From positions 62,001-126,000 of the forward strand of contig NC_087075.1 in assembly GCF_026151205.1 (NCBI RefSeq): a stretch of 64,000 nt of DNA, read 5' to 3'. This document shows positions 23,983-36,139 of this stretch, one piece after another. Under the pieces are notes generated by a model. The model made no database searches. It saw only the letters and a list, made by a program, of their open reading frames with translations, and was not told the DNA's origin. The stretch's first letter is position 1. Every line of letters starts with the position of its first letter. Made by a program: the position numbers and the translations under genes. The DNA is from Bolinopsis microptera (lineage: Eukaryota; Ctenophora; Tentaculata; Lobata; Bolinopsidae).

Positions 23983-26900
23983 TTATTCCACATATTCAGA
24001 GGTTTTATATACAAACAAATTGGTTGCAGCGGGGTTAATGAAGTAGTTATCACATCGGGGTGACTTTTGAAATAAATTGTACATCGGTATTGGAGTGTGA
24101 AGTTTGATTATTTTAAACATTTCAAGTAGACAGTGGTACTTATACAAATTATGCACGCAGAGTATTTTGTTTCTGCTGAGAAGGGGTTTACTTGATTCTC
24201 GTTTATAGAAGTCGGCTCCAAGTTTTTGGGATCCAATTGGGCGGGTTCTAGCACATGTTTTGAACTTATTACTGTATGCCTCTTGATCACCAAATAGAAT
24301 ACGAGTGCACTTTTTTTTAATTTTAAATATTGGTTCAAGCCTATTGTTCGATATGCCTCCCCACACTGAGATCCCATATCCTAGATGAGATTCGAAGAGG
24401 GTGTGGTAGAGGTCATTATACAGCTCTTTAGGTATAAATCTTCTCATACGGCAGAGTTTACCGACTTCACACTTTAATTTAGAACTAAGATATGCAGTAT
24501 GAGGTTTCCAGTTAAGGTTTTTATCTATAATAACGCCGAGGAATTTAGTTTCATCAACACGTTTAATGACTGTGTTATTCAGCGTTAAAATAAGATCATT
24601 ACTATTACTACTACTACTAGTTACATCCTTCTTTCCTGGTGTAAAGTGAATGTAACAGCATTTCTTGATGTTAATGTGGAGAAGATTGCATTTCATATAA
24701 TTGTAAACAGAATTCATTATAGTATTAGCTTTTTGGTAGAGATTCTGGACAGATTTGTCGACTACAAATATATTGGTGTCATCAGCGAAAAGTATAAATT
24801 TTCCTAGGTCTGATGAGTTATAGATATCGTTTATGTAAATTATAAACAGTAGCGGTCCTAAAACACTACCTTGTGGTACTCCACAAATAACAGGGAGTTT
24901 ATCAGATTCCTCACCTAAAACTGAAACGTACTGCTGTCTGTTAGATAGGTAACTTCCAATAAGCTCGTTTGCGTTACCTCTTATACCATATTTGTCAAGT
25001 TTTATGAGAAGTTTATCGTGACTGATAGTGTCAAATGCCTTTGATAAGTCGATAAAGATACCTAATACATGTTGCTTTTCCTTTATATGGGAGTTTACAT
25101 AGTCAACTGAGTAATTAAGGGCGTGGTTAGTTGAGTGACTCTTCCTAAAACCAAACTGGTTCTCAAACAAAACGTTCTGCGACACAAGAAAACTGTACAA
25201 ACGGGAGTAGATTACTTTCTCAAATAACTTTCCGAACACAGCTAGGGTAGATACTGGCCTATAGTTTTCGAGATATTCTGTACCGTCTTTTTTGTATATA
25301 GGGCTAATTTTACCAATTTTCAGTCGGTCTGGAAAAGTTCCATTTCTCATGTGTTCATTAAATAATACTGACAGGAGTGGGCTTATAATCTTAGACGTTC
25401 GTTTGATGACGTGAATAGGGATGTCACTAGCTTTTCCATTCTTGAGTTCGCTAATGATTTTCTCTATCTCTTCTGGTGTACAATCGCTGAGAAATATACT
25501 TGAGGTATTTGGCCTTGGTAAGTAGTCCGTAAAGCATTGAATTGGACTTAGTCTAATTTGACCGGTTGTACTGTATGATTCATTCAACTTAGGAGCAAGA
25601 GATACAAAGTAATTATTAAATTCGTTAGCTATAATTCTACGGTTCATTATTTTCTCATTATTAATAACAAACGGGGGTTTAATTTCTCGTTTCCCTTTGC
25701 CGCGTATCTTATTGATTAGTTGCCATGTTTTCTTACTGTCACCTTGAACTTCATTAAATTTACCCATATTGTACGAAGTTTGAGCCTTTTCACGTATAAC
25801 TTTGAGTTCTTTTCTATAATATTTATAAGTTAAGTACTCACTGCGCTTTTTGTTACATACTGCGCAGTGACAGAAGCCACCTTTTGTGTCAGTATCTCCT
25901 AGATTGCACTTGACTTTGCGAGCTTTGACCCAGTTTTCGTATAGTTCGTGACAGTGATTTATTGATGTTATAATTGCTGGTGTAATCCATGGATTGTTTT
26001 GCATAGTGCGTTTTGTACATTTCGGGGTTTCTAACTTGAAACATTCGTCAAAAGCAACGTTAAATGTGTCAGCAAAGGTATCGAAACAATTTATTACAGT
26101 GTTATCAAGACTATTGGATAGTTTGTCGGTGAACTTATCTACGTTAGAGTTACAGTAGTCATAAAACTGTTCATACTTAATCTTGCAATCGTTCTGGTCA
26201 AGGTGTGTGTTGAGTGCTAAGAATATGGGGTGATGATGTGTGATTTTGTCTTTGAATGTGCCAGATGTTATAATGTTGTCTAAATCATTGGTAATGATGT
26301 TATCGATGCATGAAGGAATACAGCCGGGTTTTTCATGGGTCATTACAGATATGAGAGGATAGAAGCCTCGACTGTAAAGAACGTGTTCATATTTAGCAAC
26401 CTTGTTGCTGTCGCCGTGAAGATTGATGTTAAAGTCACCAGCTATATACGAGTGTCTGGGGACTTTGTCCAGAGTGTCGGCTAGTTCACTTAGCGCTAAG
26501 TCAAAATTGCCACTCGGAGGGCGGTATAAAACTCCAACAAAGGTGCTTGAGTTACCATTGTTGAATCTTAAAAATAGGATTTCTAGGTTTTCACTTACAT
26601 AGGAGAGGGTGTTATCGATTGTTGCATTTAGTGACTGGTGGATATAAATTGCAACTCCGGTGCCCTTCTTTTTCTCTCGAAAGGTTGCTTGGTAAAAACT
26701 ATTGTATTCGGTTAATTGATACAAACTACTTAATTCAGGTCCTACATTTGTTTCAGCAAGTGCAATTATGGAAAACTTTTTGTTATATCGGCGAAGATCT
26801 ATACACATAGTATCAAAGTTACTTTTGTTACCGTCTATGTTTTGAAACATCATTGACATTTGACCTTCGGTTAAAGTTTCTAGAGTTTGATTAATTTGAC

Positions 26901-27192
26901 TTCTGTTAAGCTGAGAACAACAGTTTAAAATTTGCGAGAGCTTAGTTATCGTATCGTCTAGATCGATTTCTTCGTCGGAGATATCATATTTGAACGGGTT
27001 GTATCGTTTAACAGCAAGATTTACACATGTATTGCAGAGAAAGTTACCGCATAAATCGGTATTGACAATATTGTAGCATTTATGATGAGTTGCATGGTTA
27101 CATTCGGAACACTCGACTATGGCTTGGCCCACATAGATACCCTTGCAGCAGTGTTTACATACCTCTAGCTGGTCCTGAACGACTATTCGCAA
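23983..27192 (-). CDS. CR1-like LINE ORF2: zinc finger, APE-type endonuclease, reverse transcriptase
   Basis: This ~1069-residue ORF encodes the polyprotein that nicks target DNA and primes reverse transcription there. Residues 13-60 form a Cys/His PHD-like finger (CKHCCKGIYVGQAIVECSEC...). Residues ~110-330 are an exonuclease-endonuclease-phosphatase domain with AETNVG, GDFNIN and a degenerate THHHPI end. Residues ~600-880 are the RT, with NYRPVS, IDLSKAFDTI, GVPQGSVLGPLLF and the catalytic FADD. The reading starts at TTG and the frame stays open upstream into telomere-like repeats, so the true start is uncertain and the 5' end may be truncated. The frame ends at 23983, but homology continues in another frame (MWNKFLKPSS... 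to about 23750), so one base has been gained or lost near the AAAA run at about 24,005. No ORF1 is found. Confidence 0.85.
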   Translation of the reverse strand: MRIVVQDQLEVCKHCCKGIYVGQAIVECSECNHATHHKCYNIVNTDLCGNFLCNTCVNLAVKRYNPFKYDISDEEIDLDDTITKLSQILNCCSQLNRSQINQTLETLTEGQMSMMFQNIDGNKSNFDTMCIDLRRYNKKFSIIALAETNVGPELSSLYQLTEYNSFYQATFREKKKGTGVAIYIHQSLNATIDNTLSYVSENLEILFLRFNNGNSSTFVGVLYRPPSGNFDLALSELADTLDKVPRHSYIAGDFNINLHGDSNKVAKYEHVLYSRGFYPLISVMTHEKPGCIPSCIDNIITNDLDNIITSGTFKDKITHHHPIFLALNTHLDQNDCKIKYEQFYDYCNSNVDKFTDKLSNSLDNTVINCFDTFADTFNVAFDECFKLETPKCTKRTMQNNPWITPAIITSINHCHELYENWVKARKVKCNLGDTDTKGGFCHCAVCNKKRSEYLTYKYYRKELKVIREKAQTSYNMGKFNEVQGDSKKTWQLINKIRGKGKREIKPPFVINNEKIMNRRIIANEFNNYFVSLAPKLNESYSTTGQIRLSPIQCFTDYLPRPNTSSIFLSDCTPEEIEKIISELKNGKASDIPIHVIKRTSKIISPLLSVLFNEHMRNGTFPDRLKIGKISPIYKKDGTEYLENYRPVSTLAVFGKLFEKVIYSRLYSFLVSQNVLFENQFGFRKSHSTNHALNYSVDYVNSHIKEKQHVLGIFIDLSKAFDTISHDKLLIKLDKYGIRGNANELIGSYLSNRQQYVSVLGEESDKLPVICGVPQGSVLGPLLFIIYINDIYNSSDLGKFILFADDTNIFVVDKSVQNLYQKANTIMNSVYNYMKCNLLHINIKKCCYIHFTPGKKDVTSSSSNSNDLILTLNNTVIKRVDETKFLGVIIDKNLNWKPHTAYLSSKLKCEVGKLCRMRRFIPKELYNDLYHTLFESHLGYGISVWGGISNNRLEPIFKIKKKCTRILFGDQEAYSNKFKTCARTRPIGSQKLGADFYKRESSKPLLSRNKILCVHNLYKYHCLLEMFKIIKLHTPIPMYNLFQKSPRCDNYFINPAATNLFVYKTSEYVE

Positions 27193-27272
27193 CCCTAACC
27201 CTCTAATCTGACCCCAACCCTAACCCTAACCCAATCCTGAACAAGAGCATTTGCTGAAACCCTAACCCTAAC
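27193..27272 (-). repeat. Interstitial telomere-like repeats (CCCTAA)n
   Basis: Short runs of CCCTAA broken by variants such as CCCTCTAATCTGACCCC lie exactly at the 5' end of the LINE. The animal telomere repeat is TTAGGG. The patch is too short and degenerate to be a chromosome end. Confidence 0.75.
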
Positions 27273-27871
27273 GAGAAATTAGACTAACTTCCTTATACGG
27301 TCATATCACGTGATCGAGACAGTTTTTCGCCAATATCTCGTCAGGAGAGCATTTAAACCCTAATATGTGTCATGGGGGTGATATTCGGAATCAGCGTCCG
27401 AAAATGCATTAACGGGTGATACTCGTAAAATATCTGTTCCATATATATACAGGACCGTCGACGAGTCTAACTCGCGTCCTGGTTGTAAACCTACAAAAAA
27501 TGCATCGATTGAAGTTGGTTTCAATTGTCGGAGGCCCTTTTAGAACAATCTCGAAGATCGACTGTAAAGTGATTTAGCACGCTCGGCAAAGTCCTCCAAT
27601 GCTTTTTAGAGGGTATCAAATAATTTAACTATATAAAGTTTAGTTGCGCGCTAGTGTTGATACATTGTACATGTTTCGTATCCCAATATCAGAGATATAT
27701 ATATATTTTGTAGCTGTACTCCTACACATTAAAAGTCGGTGTTGATTAGATCTTCGAAATAAGTCTTTGCATCATTTTATTAAACATCGTTATCTCAAAT
27801 TATTTGTTATATAGTAGTGTTGAAAGTATTAAAACTGATAATATATAATAATATAATATATATATATATTT

Positions 27872-27900
27872 CCGCCTTCGGCGGCGCGCGCTTCGCGCGC
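27872..27900. repeat. Two adjacent perfect GC hairpins
   Basis: CCGCC-TTC-GGCGG at 27872-27884 is followed directly by CGCGCG-CTT-CGCGCG at 27885-27899. They sit at the edge of an AT/TA tract near the middle of the inverted-repeat element. The position suggests a structural centre; no function is known. Confidence 0.7.
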
Positions 27901-28707
27901 GAAAAGTGGCATGCAACGTATGTCAACGCTAGTGCATGACGTGCACGCGAAAGACTTTGGTGAAAATGATCAGAAAGATACATAAAAACTAATAAATTTT
28001 AATAAACATGCTTTCAAGACTGTCAACGAGTCCAACTCGGCGACCGTTTTGGTAGGTTATTAATTTACCTGGCACAAGCTAGTATAGGTAAGTTATTAAC
28101 AATCTACAACAATTTCTTCGAAGTAGCCTATGCAACGCGAACGAAGTACAAAGTAGCGCACGCCTGATCAGTCCATTAACAATAAACTATGTTAACTACA
28201 TATGTTGTCCATTTGCCATTGTTAACGGTGCGCGCTACTTCATGCATAGCACTTACATGTTACATTTCGTAGCATTTGCTTTTCGAGAAGAAAGCGGCGC
28301 GCGTTACTTCAAAGAAATTTAGATGAGTAAAAAACGTCATCCCAAATCACAAATCGCGCGCATCGCTGTAACTTCTTTCAAACTTTGTGAATCGAGATAA
28401 AATCTTTTGATATGTATTTAGAATCAATATATGCACTTATACAATTATCACTTAAAATACTTTTGACATTTGAAAGAGAATAACAAGCTCAAAAACCGCT
28501 CCTACTAAATCGCTCGCCCAAATTTTAAGAAAATTCTTGTGAAAAGGCCCTTTCGGTATGAAATTAGTCTCGATCGGTGTATTTTTGGACGCTGATTCCG
28601 AATCACCCCCCATGACGTAGGGTAAAAATGCTTCCCTGGAGAGTTATCGGCAAAAAAACCATTTTGGTCACGTGACAGGCTAGTAAAACATGAATTCAAT
28701 TGTTTAG

Positions 28708-28778
28708 GGCTCGGGTTAGGGTAACAGTTGTGGTAAGGGTTATGGATAGCTTCGGGGTTATGGTTAGGGTTAGGGTTG
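28708..28778 (+). repeat. Interstitial telomere-like repeats (TTAGGG)n, inverted to the left patch
   Basis: GGGTTAGGGT, GGTTATGGTTAGGGTTAGGG and related units form the mirror image of the patch at 27193-27272. Confidence 0.7.
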
Positions 28779-28880
28779 GGATTAAGGTTTTTGTAAAACC
28801 GTTTTGTACGGCTGCAATACCATAAAAACCAAAGTCACGTGAAATTTTTGGGCGAGCGAATTAGTAAAAGCCCTCAAAAA

Positions 28881-29845
28881 CCCTAGTGACGTATTTCTCT
28901 GTGAAAAGCACAATAGCGTGAATATTTTTTGTCCAGGTGCCTCGAGAGTGATTCCTCGTTCAATTTTGGTTGTTTCATGTCAACTAAGTGCAGCTGAATA
29001 AAGCAAGTTATAAAACTATTTCATACGTATCAAATTGGATGTGCTTTCGGTGGAGATATAGCGCGCGCCTTACTTGAGTAAATATTTTCAGAAATAGTAC
29101 TGCCAAAGGCAGAAGACTGAACAAAAAGAATTTACTTTGACCATTGCCATTGGTGGTTGATTTGGATAGTACACGCATGATTTTCAATAAAGTTGTCCAT
29201 TATTTATGTTTTCAATCAGTCACAGCTTACTTGTAAAAGTCAAGACAATATACAATAAAGATTGTAATTTGTCTATATCGTTAATTTACTACTTTCTTCA
29301 ATTATAAATGCAGTTCTGAGAATATCACTATCAGCAGAAAAGAAGAAAACTTATCAGCAGAAAAAAGAACAATATTTATTGCAATATTCCAAAAGGGACT
29401 GATTGAGCGAGCACTACTATCTTGAAACGGGTAGTCGAGACGTGATCTGAGTCACCTCATCAAATTAAACCGATGAATATTGCAATTTCTCAAATGTTCC
29501 GCGGTCAATTAATCATGAAAAGCTCCAAAGTGCCTACTAATCAGATAATTGTACCTCGAGTAAGTAAAGTAAGTAGTAACCATCTTACTATATACTAGCT
29601 AGAACTTTTAATTAGTGAATGAGGAGTTCTTTGGGAGTATGAGGGATTCTGTCTGTTCATAAAGTTGTGAGTTGCCCGTTCTTAACCTTACCGCTTATCT
29701 TTTAAATGAAAATCTTTATCCCTCCCCGGACCAGACTTAATAATGGTTTCTTACTGTCGATTTAAATTCAGTAGGCGAATATAATTCTTTGTAGAGATAC
29801 TGATAGTAGCTAAACGTTAAGCTATACACAAAATAATCAGCGCGC
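28881..29845. other. Non-coding stretch
   Basis: No gene or clear repeat is seen. A local duplication around AGCAGAAAAGAA occurs near 29334-29365. Confidence 0.35.
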
Positions 29846-30098
29846 GGGGTACTGACCACACGTGGGGTACTGACCACACGTGGGGTACTGACTACACGTG
29901 GGGTACTGACCACACGTGGGGTAATGACCACACGTGGGGTACTGACCACACGTGGGGTACTGGCCACACGTGGGGTACTGACTACACGTGGGGTACTGAC
30001 CACACGTGGGGTACTGACCACACGTGGGGTAATGACTAGTGACTACACGCGGGGTACTGACCACACGTGGGGTACTGACCACACGTGGGGTACTAAAT
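29846..30098. repeat. 19-bp tandem array (GGGGTACTGACCACACGT)
   Basis: About 13 units of a 19-bp repeat, with A/G/T changes at a few positions and one small interruption near 30032. It shares the core CACACGTGGGGTACTG with the array at 30742-31375 (there TCACGTGGGGTACTG), so both come from one ancestral unit. The reading frames that cross it are by-products. Confidence 0.95.
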
Positions 30099-30165
30099 AC
30101 ACTTGGGGATTGGCACCAAACCACGATAATTGTGGATTTGTTATGTACACAGGAGGTGAGGAGGT

Positions 30166-30597
30166 TTGTTTTATGTTTTATGTTTTATGTTTTATGTTTT
30201 ATGTTTTATGTTTTATGTTTTATGTTTTATGTTTTATGTTTTATGTTTTATGTTTTATGTTTTATGTTTTATGTTTTATGTTTTATGTTTTATGTTTTAT
30301 GTTTTATGTTTTATGTTTTATGTTTTATGTTTTATGTTTTATGTTTTATGTTTTATGTTTTATGTTTTATGTTTTATGTTTTATGTTTTATGTTTTATGT
30401 TTTATGTTTTATGTTTTATGTTTTATGTTTTATGTTTTATGTTTTATGTTTTATGTTTTATGTTTTATGTTTTATGTTTTATGTTTTATGTTTTATGTTT
30501 TATGTTTTATGTTTTATGTTTTATGTTTTATGTTTTATGTTTTATGTTTTATGTTTTATGTTTTATGTTTTATGTTTTATGTTTTATGTTTTATGTT
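30166..30597. repeat. 7-bp tandem array (TTTTATG)n
   Basis: About 61 uninterrupted copies of TTTTATG lie between the two 19-bp arrays. Because 7 is not a multiple of 3, every forward frame cycles through the same words and stays open; these frames are not genes. Confidence 0.98.
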
Positions 30598-30741
30598 ATG
30601 GTTGGAGTTAGTTTGTTTTGACCTACAGCTGTTCACCTCCCTACCAGTAGCCAGAACCAGATTCCCTAGTTTATTAATGAAATATTAAATTTAATATTCT
30701 TTATTTGATCGAAACTGGTGTTGCGACAGTTGACTGGTTCA

Positions 30742-31375
30742 GTCACGTGGGGTACTGCTTGTCACGTGGGGTACTGCTTGTCACGTGGGGTACTGCTTGT
30801 CACGTGGGGTACTGCTTGTCACGTGGGGTACTGCTTGTCACGTGGGGTACTGCTTGTCACGTGGGGTACTGCTTGTCACGTGGGGTACTGCTTGTCACGT
30901 GGGGTACTGCTTGTCACGTGGGGTACTGCTTGTCACGTGGGGTACTGCTTGTCACGTGGGGTACTGCTTGTCACGTGGGGTACTGCTTGTCACGTGGGGT
31001 ACTGCTTGTCACGTGGGGTACTGCTTGTCACGTGGGGTACTGCTTGTCACGTGGGGTACTGCTTGTCACGTGGGGTACTGCTTGTCACGTGGGGTACTGC
31101 TTGTCACGTGGGGTACTGCTTGTCACGTGGGGTACTGCTTGTCACGTGGGGTACTGCTTGTCACGTGGGGTACTGCTTGTCACGTGGGGTACTGCTTGTC
31201 ACGTGGGGTACTGCTTGTCACGTGGGGTACTGCTTGTCACGTGGGGTACTGCTTGTCACGTGGGGTACTGCTTGTCACGTGGGGTACTGCTTGTCACGTG
31301 GGGTACTGCTTGTCACGTGGGGTACTGCTTGTCACGCGGGGTACTGCTTGTCACGTGGGGTACTGCTTGTCACCT
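30742..31375. repeat. 19-bp tandem array (TCACGTGGGGTACTGCTTG), about 33 E-boxes
   Basis: About 33 nearly identical units. Each contains the palindrome CACGTG, the canonical E-box bound by bHLH factors of the MYC/USF/CLOCK type. One unit near 31335 has CACGCG. The long open frames through it come from the repeat. Confidence 0.97.
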
Positions 31376-32085
31376 CACGTCAATTTCAAGGCGGAATTAT
31401 TGCAATTTAGATTACCTGAGAGATGGCAGCTGCTTAATAAGGCAAATATTTGAAATTCAATTTAATGAGGGACTCAGTGCAAGCCGCATATTTGAGTATT
31501 TGGAGTCCACCCCTTGTTTTGTGTGTAAAAATAACTTTTAAATTGCGTTTTATTTGACAGACGTCTGATCACGGCAAGTCTCTCATTTAAACATTATAAA
31601 ACGATCAGGCTGATGGTGTGGTGATTGGCGGAGTGGTCTATATATATGATCTATATTCTATAATACTCTATATTATATATGTATATAATATCGTCTATAT
31701 ATATGTTCATAGTTCATACTAAAGCAGGAGGAGGCTGGGTATTAATGAAGTTTGAGGACTGACAGTAGGAATAGATGGTAGGAATCTTATTTTCAGATCG
31801 CTAAAACCTTGACGTCACCACAATTTGCAGGTAAAGTTCTCATGATTTATTGATACCGCAGAGCGGGGGCGTTAAGTTGAGGGTAATTTATAAGGCTTCA
31901 TGAATCCACCAGCTTAGTAATTAGATTGCTTGGGAGGTTAGATTGCAGCTACTATGTGGGGCTCAAACCATATTCGTTTAAATACTCGTCTACTTCCTGT
32001 TTACAAAGCTCAAGTTACCAATAGTTTATACCTTAAAAGCTCTATTTTGCACATACCCACACATTTTGTTAAACTGTCCTATCCC
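31376..32085. other. Non-coding spacer between arrays
   Basis: AT-rich spacer with a TATA/ATAT-rich patch at about 31636-31702. No gene is seen. Confidence 0.35.
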
Positions 32086-35000
32086 GCTTCAACTGTATTA
32101 TCATTACTGGACACTATCCCGCTCGACTGTATTATCATTACTGGACACTATCCCGCTCGACTGTATTATCATTACTGGACACTATCCCGCTCGACTGTAT
32201 TATCATTACTGGACACTATCCCGCTCGACTGTATTATCATTACTGGACACTATCCCGCTCGACTGTATTATCATTACTGGACACTATCCCGCTCGACTGT
32301 ATTATCATTACTGGACACTATCCCGCTCGACTGTATTATCATTACTGGACACTATCCCGCTCGACTGTATTATCATTACTGGACACTATCCCGCTCGACT
32401 GTATTATCATTACTGGACACTATCCCGCTCGACTGTATTATCATTACTGGACACTATCCCGCTCGACTGTATTATCATTACTGGACACTATCCCGCTCGA
32501 CTGTATTATCATTACTGGACACTATCCCGCTCGACTGTATTATCATTACTGGACACTATCCCGCTCGACTGTATTATCATTACTGGACACTATCCCGCTC
32601 GACTGTATTATCATTACTGGACACTATCCCGCTCGACTGTATTATCATTACTGGACACTATCCCGCTCGACTGTATTATCATTACTGGACACTATCCCGC
32701 TCGACTGTATTATCATTACTGGACACTATCCCGCTCGACTGTATTATCATTACTGGACACTATCCCGCTCGACTGTATTATCATTACTGGACACTATCCC
32801 GCTCGACTGTATTATCATTACTGGACACTATCCCGCTCGACTGTATTATCATTACTGGACACTATCCCGCTCGACTGTATTATCATTACTGGACACTATC
32901 CCGCTCGACTGTATTATCATTACTGGACACTATCCCGCTCGACTGTATTATCATTACTGGACACTATCCCGCTCGACTGTATTATCATTACTGGACACTA
33001 TCCCGCTCGACTGTATTATCATTACTGGACACTATCCCGCTCGACTGTATTATCATTACTGGACACTATCCCGCTCGACTGTATTATCATTACTGGACAC
33101 TATCCCGCTCGACTGTATTATCATTACTGGACACTATCCCGCTCGACTGTATTATCATTACTGGACACTATCCCGCTCGACTGTATTATCATTACTGGAC
33201 ACTATCCCGCTCGACTGTATTATCATTACTGGACACTATCCCGCTCGACTGTATTATCATTACTGGACACTATCCCGCTCGACTGTATTATCATTACTGG
33301 ACACTATCCCGCTCGACTGTATTATCATTACTGGACACTATCCCGCTCGACTGTATTATCATTACTGGACACTATCCCGCTCGACTGTATTATCATTACT
33401 GGACACTATCCCGCTCGACTGTATTATCATTACTGGACACTATCCCGCTCGACTGTATTATCATTACTGGACACTATCCCGCTCGACTGTATTATCATTA
33501 CTGGACACTATCCCGCTCGACTGTATTATCATTACTGGACACTATCCCGCTCGACTGTATTATCATTACTGGACACTATCCCGCTCGACTGTATTATCAT
33601 TACTGGACACTATCCCGCTCGACTGTATTATCATTACTGGACACTATCCCGCTCGACTGTATTATCATTACTGGACACTATCCCGCTCGACTGTATTATC
33701 ATTACTGGACACTATCCCGCTCGACTGTATTATCATTACTGGACACTATCCCGCTCGACTGTATTATCATTACTGGACACTATCCCGCTCGACTGTATTA
33801 TCATTACTGGACACTATCCCGCTCGACTGTATTATCATTACTGGACACTATCCCGCTCGACTGTATTATCATTACTGGACACTATCCCGCTCGACTGTAT
33901 TATCATTACTGGACACTATCCCGCTCGACTGTATTATCATTACTGGACACTATCCCGCTCGACTGTATTATCATTACTGGACACTATCCCGCTCGACTGT
34001 ATTATCATTACTGGACACTATCCCGCTCGACTGTATTATCATTACTGGACACTATCCCGCTCGACTGTATTATCATTACTGGACACTATCCCGCTCGACT
34101 GTATTATCATTACTGGACACTATCCCGCTCGACTGTATTATCATTACTGGACACTATCCCGCTCGACTGTATTATCATTACTGGACACTATCCCGCTCGA
34201 CTGTATTATCATTACTGGACACTATCCCGCTCGACTGTATTATCATTACTGGACACTATCCCGCTCGACCTGTATTATCATTACTGGACACTATCCCGCT
34301 CGACTGTATTATCATTACTGGACACTATCCCGCTTCGACTGTATTATCATTACTGGACACTATCCCGCTCGACTGTATTATCATTACTGGACACTATCCC
34401 GCTCGACTGTATTATCATTACTGGACACTATCCCGCTCGACTGTATTATCATTACTGGACACTATCCCGCTCGACTGTATTATCATTACTGGACACTATC
34501 CCGCTTCGACTGTATTATCATTACTGGACACTATCCCGCTTCGACTGTATTATCATTACTGGACACTATCCCGCTTCGACTGTATTATCATTACTGGACA
34601 CTATCTCGCTCGACTGTATTATCATTACTGGACACTATCCCGCTCGACTGTATTATCATTACTGGACACTATCCCGCTCGACTGTATTATCATTACTGGA
34701 CACTATCCCGCTCGACTGTATTATCATTACTGGACACTATCCCGCTCGACTGTATTATCATTACTGGACACTATCCCGCTCGACTGTATTATCATTACTG
34801 GACACTATCCCGCTCGACTGTATTATCATTACTGGACACTATCCCGCTCGACTGTATTATCATTACTGGACACTATCCCGCTCGACTGTATTATCATTAC
34901 TGGACACTATCCCGCTCGACTGTATTATCATTACTGGACACTATCCCGCTCACCTGTATTATCATTACTGGACACTATCCCGCTCACCTGTATTATCATT

Positions 35001-36139
35001 ACTGGACACTATCCCGCTCGACTGTATTATCATTACTGGACACTATCCCGCTCGACTGTATTATCATTACTGGACACTATCCCGCTCGACTGTATTATCA
35101 TTACTGGACACTATCCCGCTCGACTGTATTATCATTACTGGACACTATCCCGCTCGACTGTATTATCATTACTGGACACTATCCCGCTCGACTGTATTAT
35201 CATTACTGGACACTATCCCGCTCGACTGTATTATTATTACTGGACACTATCCCGCTTCGACTGTATTATCATTACTGGACACTATCCCGCTTCGACTGTA
35301 TTATCATTACTGGACACTATCCCGCTCGACTGTATTATCATTACTGGAAACTATCCCTCTCGACTGTATTATCATTACTGGACACTATCCCGCTCGACTG
35401 TATTATCATTACTGGACACTATCCCGCTCGACTTTATTATCATTACTGGACACTATCCTGCTCGACTGTATTATCATTACTGGACACTATCCCGCTCGAC
35501 TGTATTATCATTACTGGACACTATCCCGCTCGACTGTATTATCATTACTGGACACTATCCCGCTCGACTGTATTATCATTACTGGACACTATCCCGCTCG
35601 ACTGTATTATCATTACTGGACACTATCCTGCTCGACTGTATTATCATTACTGGACACTATCCCGCTCGACTGTATTATCATTACTGGACACTATCCTGCT
35701 CGACTGTATTATCATTACTGGACACTATCCCGCTCGACTGTATTATCATTACTGGACACTATCCTGCTCGACTGTATTATCATTACTGGACACTATCCCG
35801 CTCGACTGTATTATCATTACTGGACACTATCCCGCTCGACTGTATTATCATTACTGGACACTATCCTGCTCGACTGTATTATCATTACTGGACACTATCC
35901 CGCTCGACTGTATTATCATTACTGGACACTATCCTGCTCGACTGTATTATCATTACTGGACACTATCCCGCTCGACTGTATTATCATTACTGGACACTAT
36001 CCCGCTCGACTGTATTATCATTACTGGACACCATCCCGCTCGACTGTATTATCATTACTGGACACTATCCCGCTCGACTGTATCATCATTACTGGACACT
36101 ATCCCGCTCGACTGTATTATCATTACTGGACACTATCCC
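32086..36139. repeat. 34-bp satellite array, about 119 units (4.05 kb)
   Basis: The unit begins TATTATCATTACTGGACACT and continues ATCCCGCTCGACTG. From 32095 to about 34260 the units are essentially identical. From 34260 to 36139 variants appear: an extra T (CCGCTTCGACT, 35 bp), CCTGCTCG, CTCACCTG and others. The left 2.2 kb has therefore been homogenised or expanded recently while the right half has aged. The 1430- and 1360-codon frames across it exist because 34 is not a multiple of 3 and the unit lacks forward stops. Confidence 0.98.

Larger units (their letters stand above)
23079..27192 (-). mobile_element. CR1-like LINE, near full ORF2 plus 3' UTR
   Basis: This joins the ORF2 described above with its 3' UTR down to about 23079. 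The 3' boundary is fixed by the end shared with the left copy at 16569. The 5' boundary falls directly against CCCTAA repeats at 27193. No target duplication can be shown because the 3' flank is now the Ty3 LTR. Confidence 0.7.
27193..28880. repeat. Degenerate inverted-repeat element with telomere-like borders
   Basis: The segment 27300-27410 is the inverted match of 28578-28682. A shared core reads GGAATCAGCGTCC at 27388 and GGACGCTGATTCC at 28587, next to a CATGGGGG/CCCCCATG pair; weaker pairing continues inward (GGCCCTTTT near 27535, AAAAGGCCC near 28542). Outside the arms lie CCCTAA repeats on the left (27193-27272) and TTAGGG/TTAGGGT repeats on the right (28708-28778), in mirror orientation. 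A second, smaller inverted pair (CTAAATCGCTCGCCCAAA near 28506 and TTTGGGCGAGCGAATTAG near 28844) encloses the right telomeric patch. No transposase ORF is seen. Confidence 0.7.

Noticed and set aside
27193-28778. A chromosome end
   Set aside because: The telomere-like patches are short and degenerate, point in opposite directions, and are embedded between other sequences.
29924-30688. ORFs rich in FYVLCFM and related repeats
   Set aside because: They translate the 7-bp TTTTATG and 19-bp arrays; no start context or domain.
29846-31375. CRISPR-like direct repeat arrays
   Set aside because: Units are contiguous with no unique spacers, the genome is eukaryotic and there are no cas genes.
30705-31541. 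278-codon ORF with TWGTACHVGYC repeats
   Set aside because: Product of the 19-bp E-box array; equally open in other frames.
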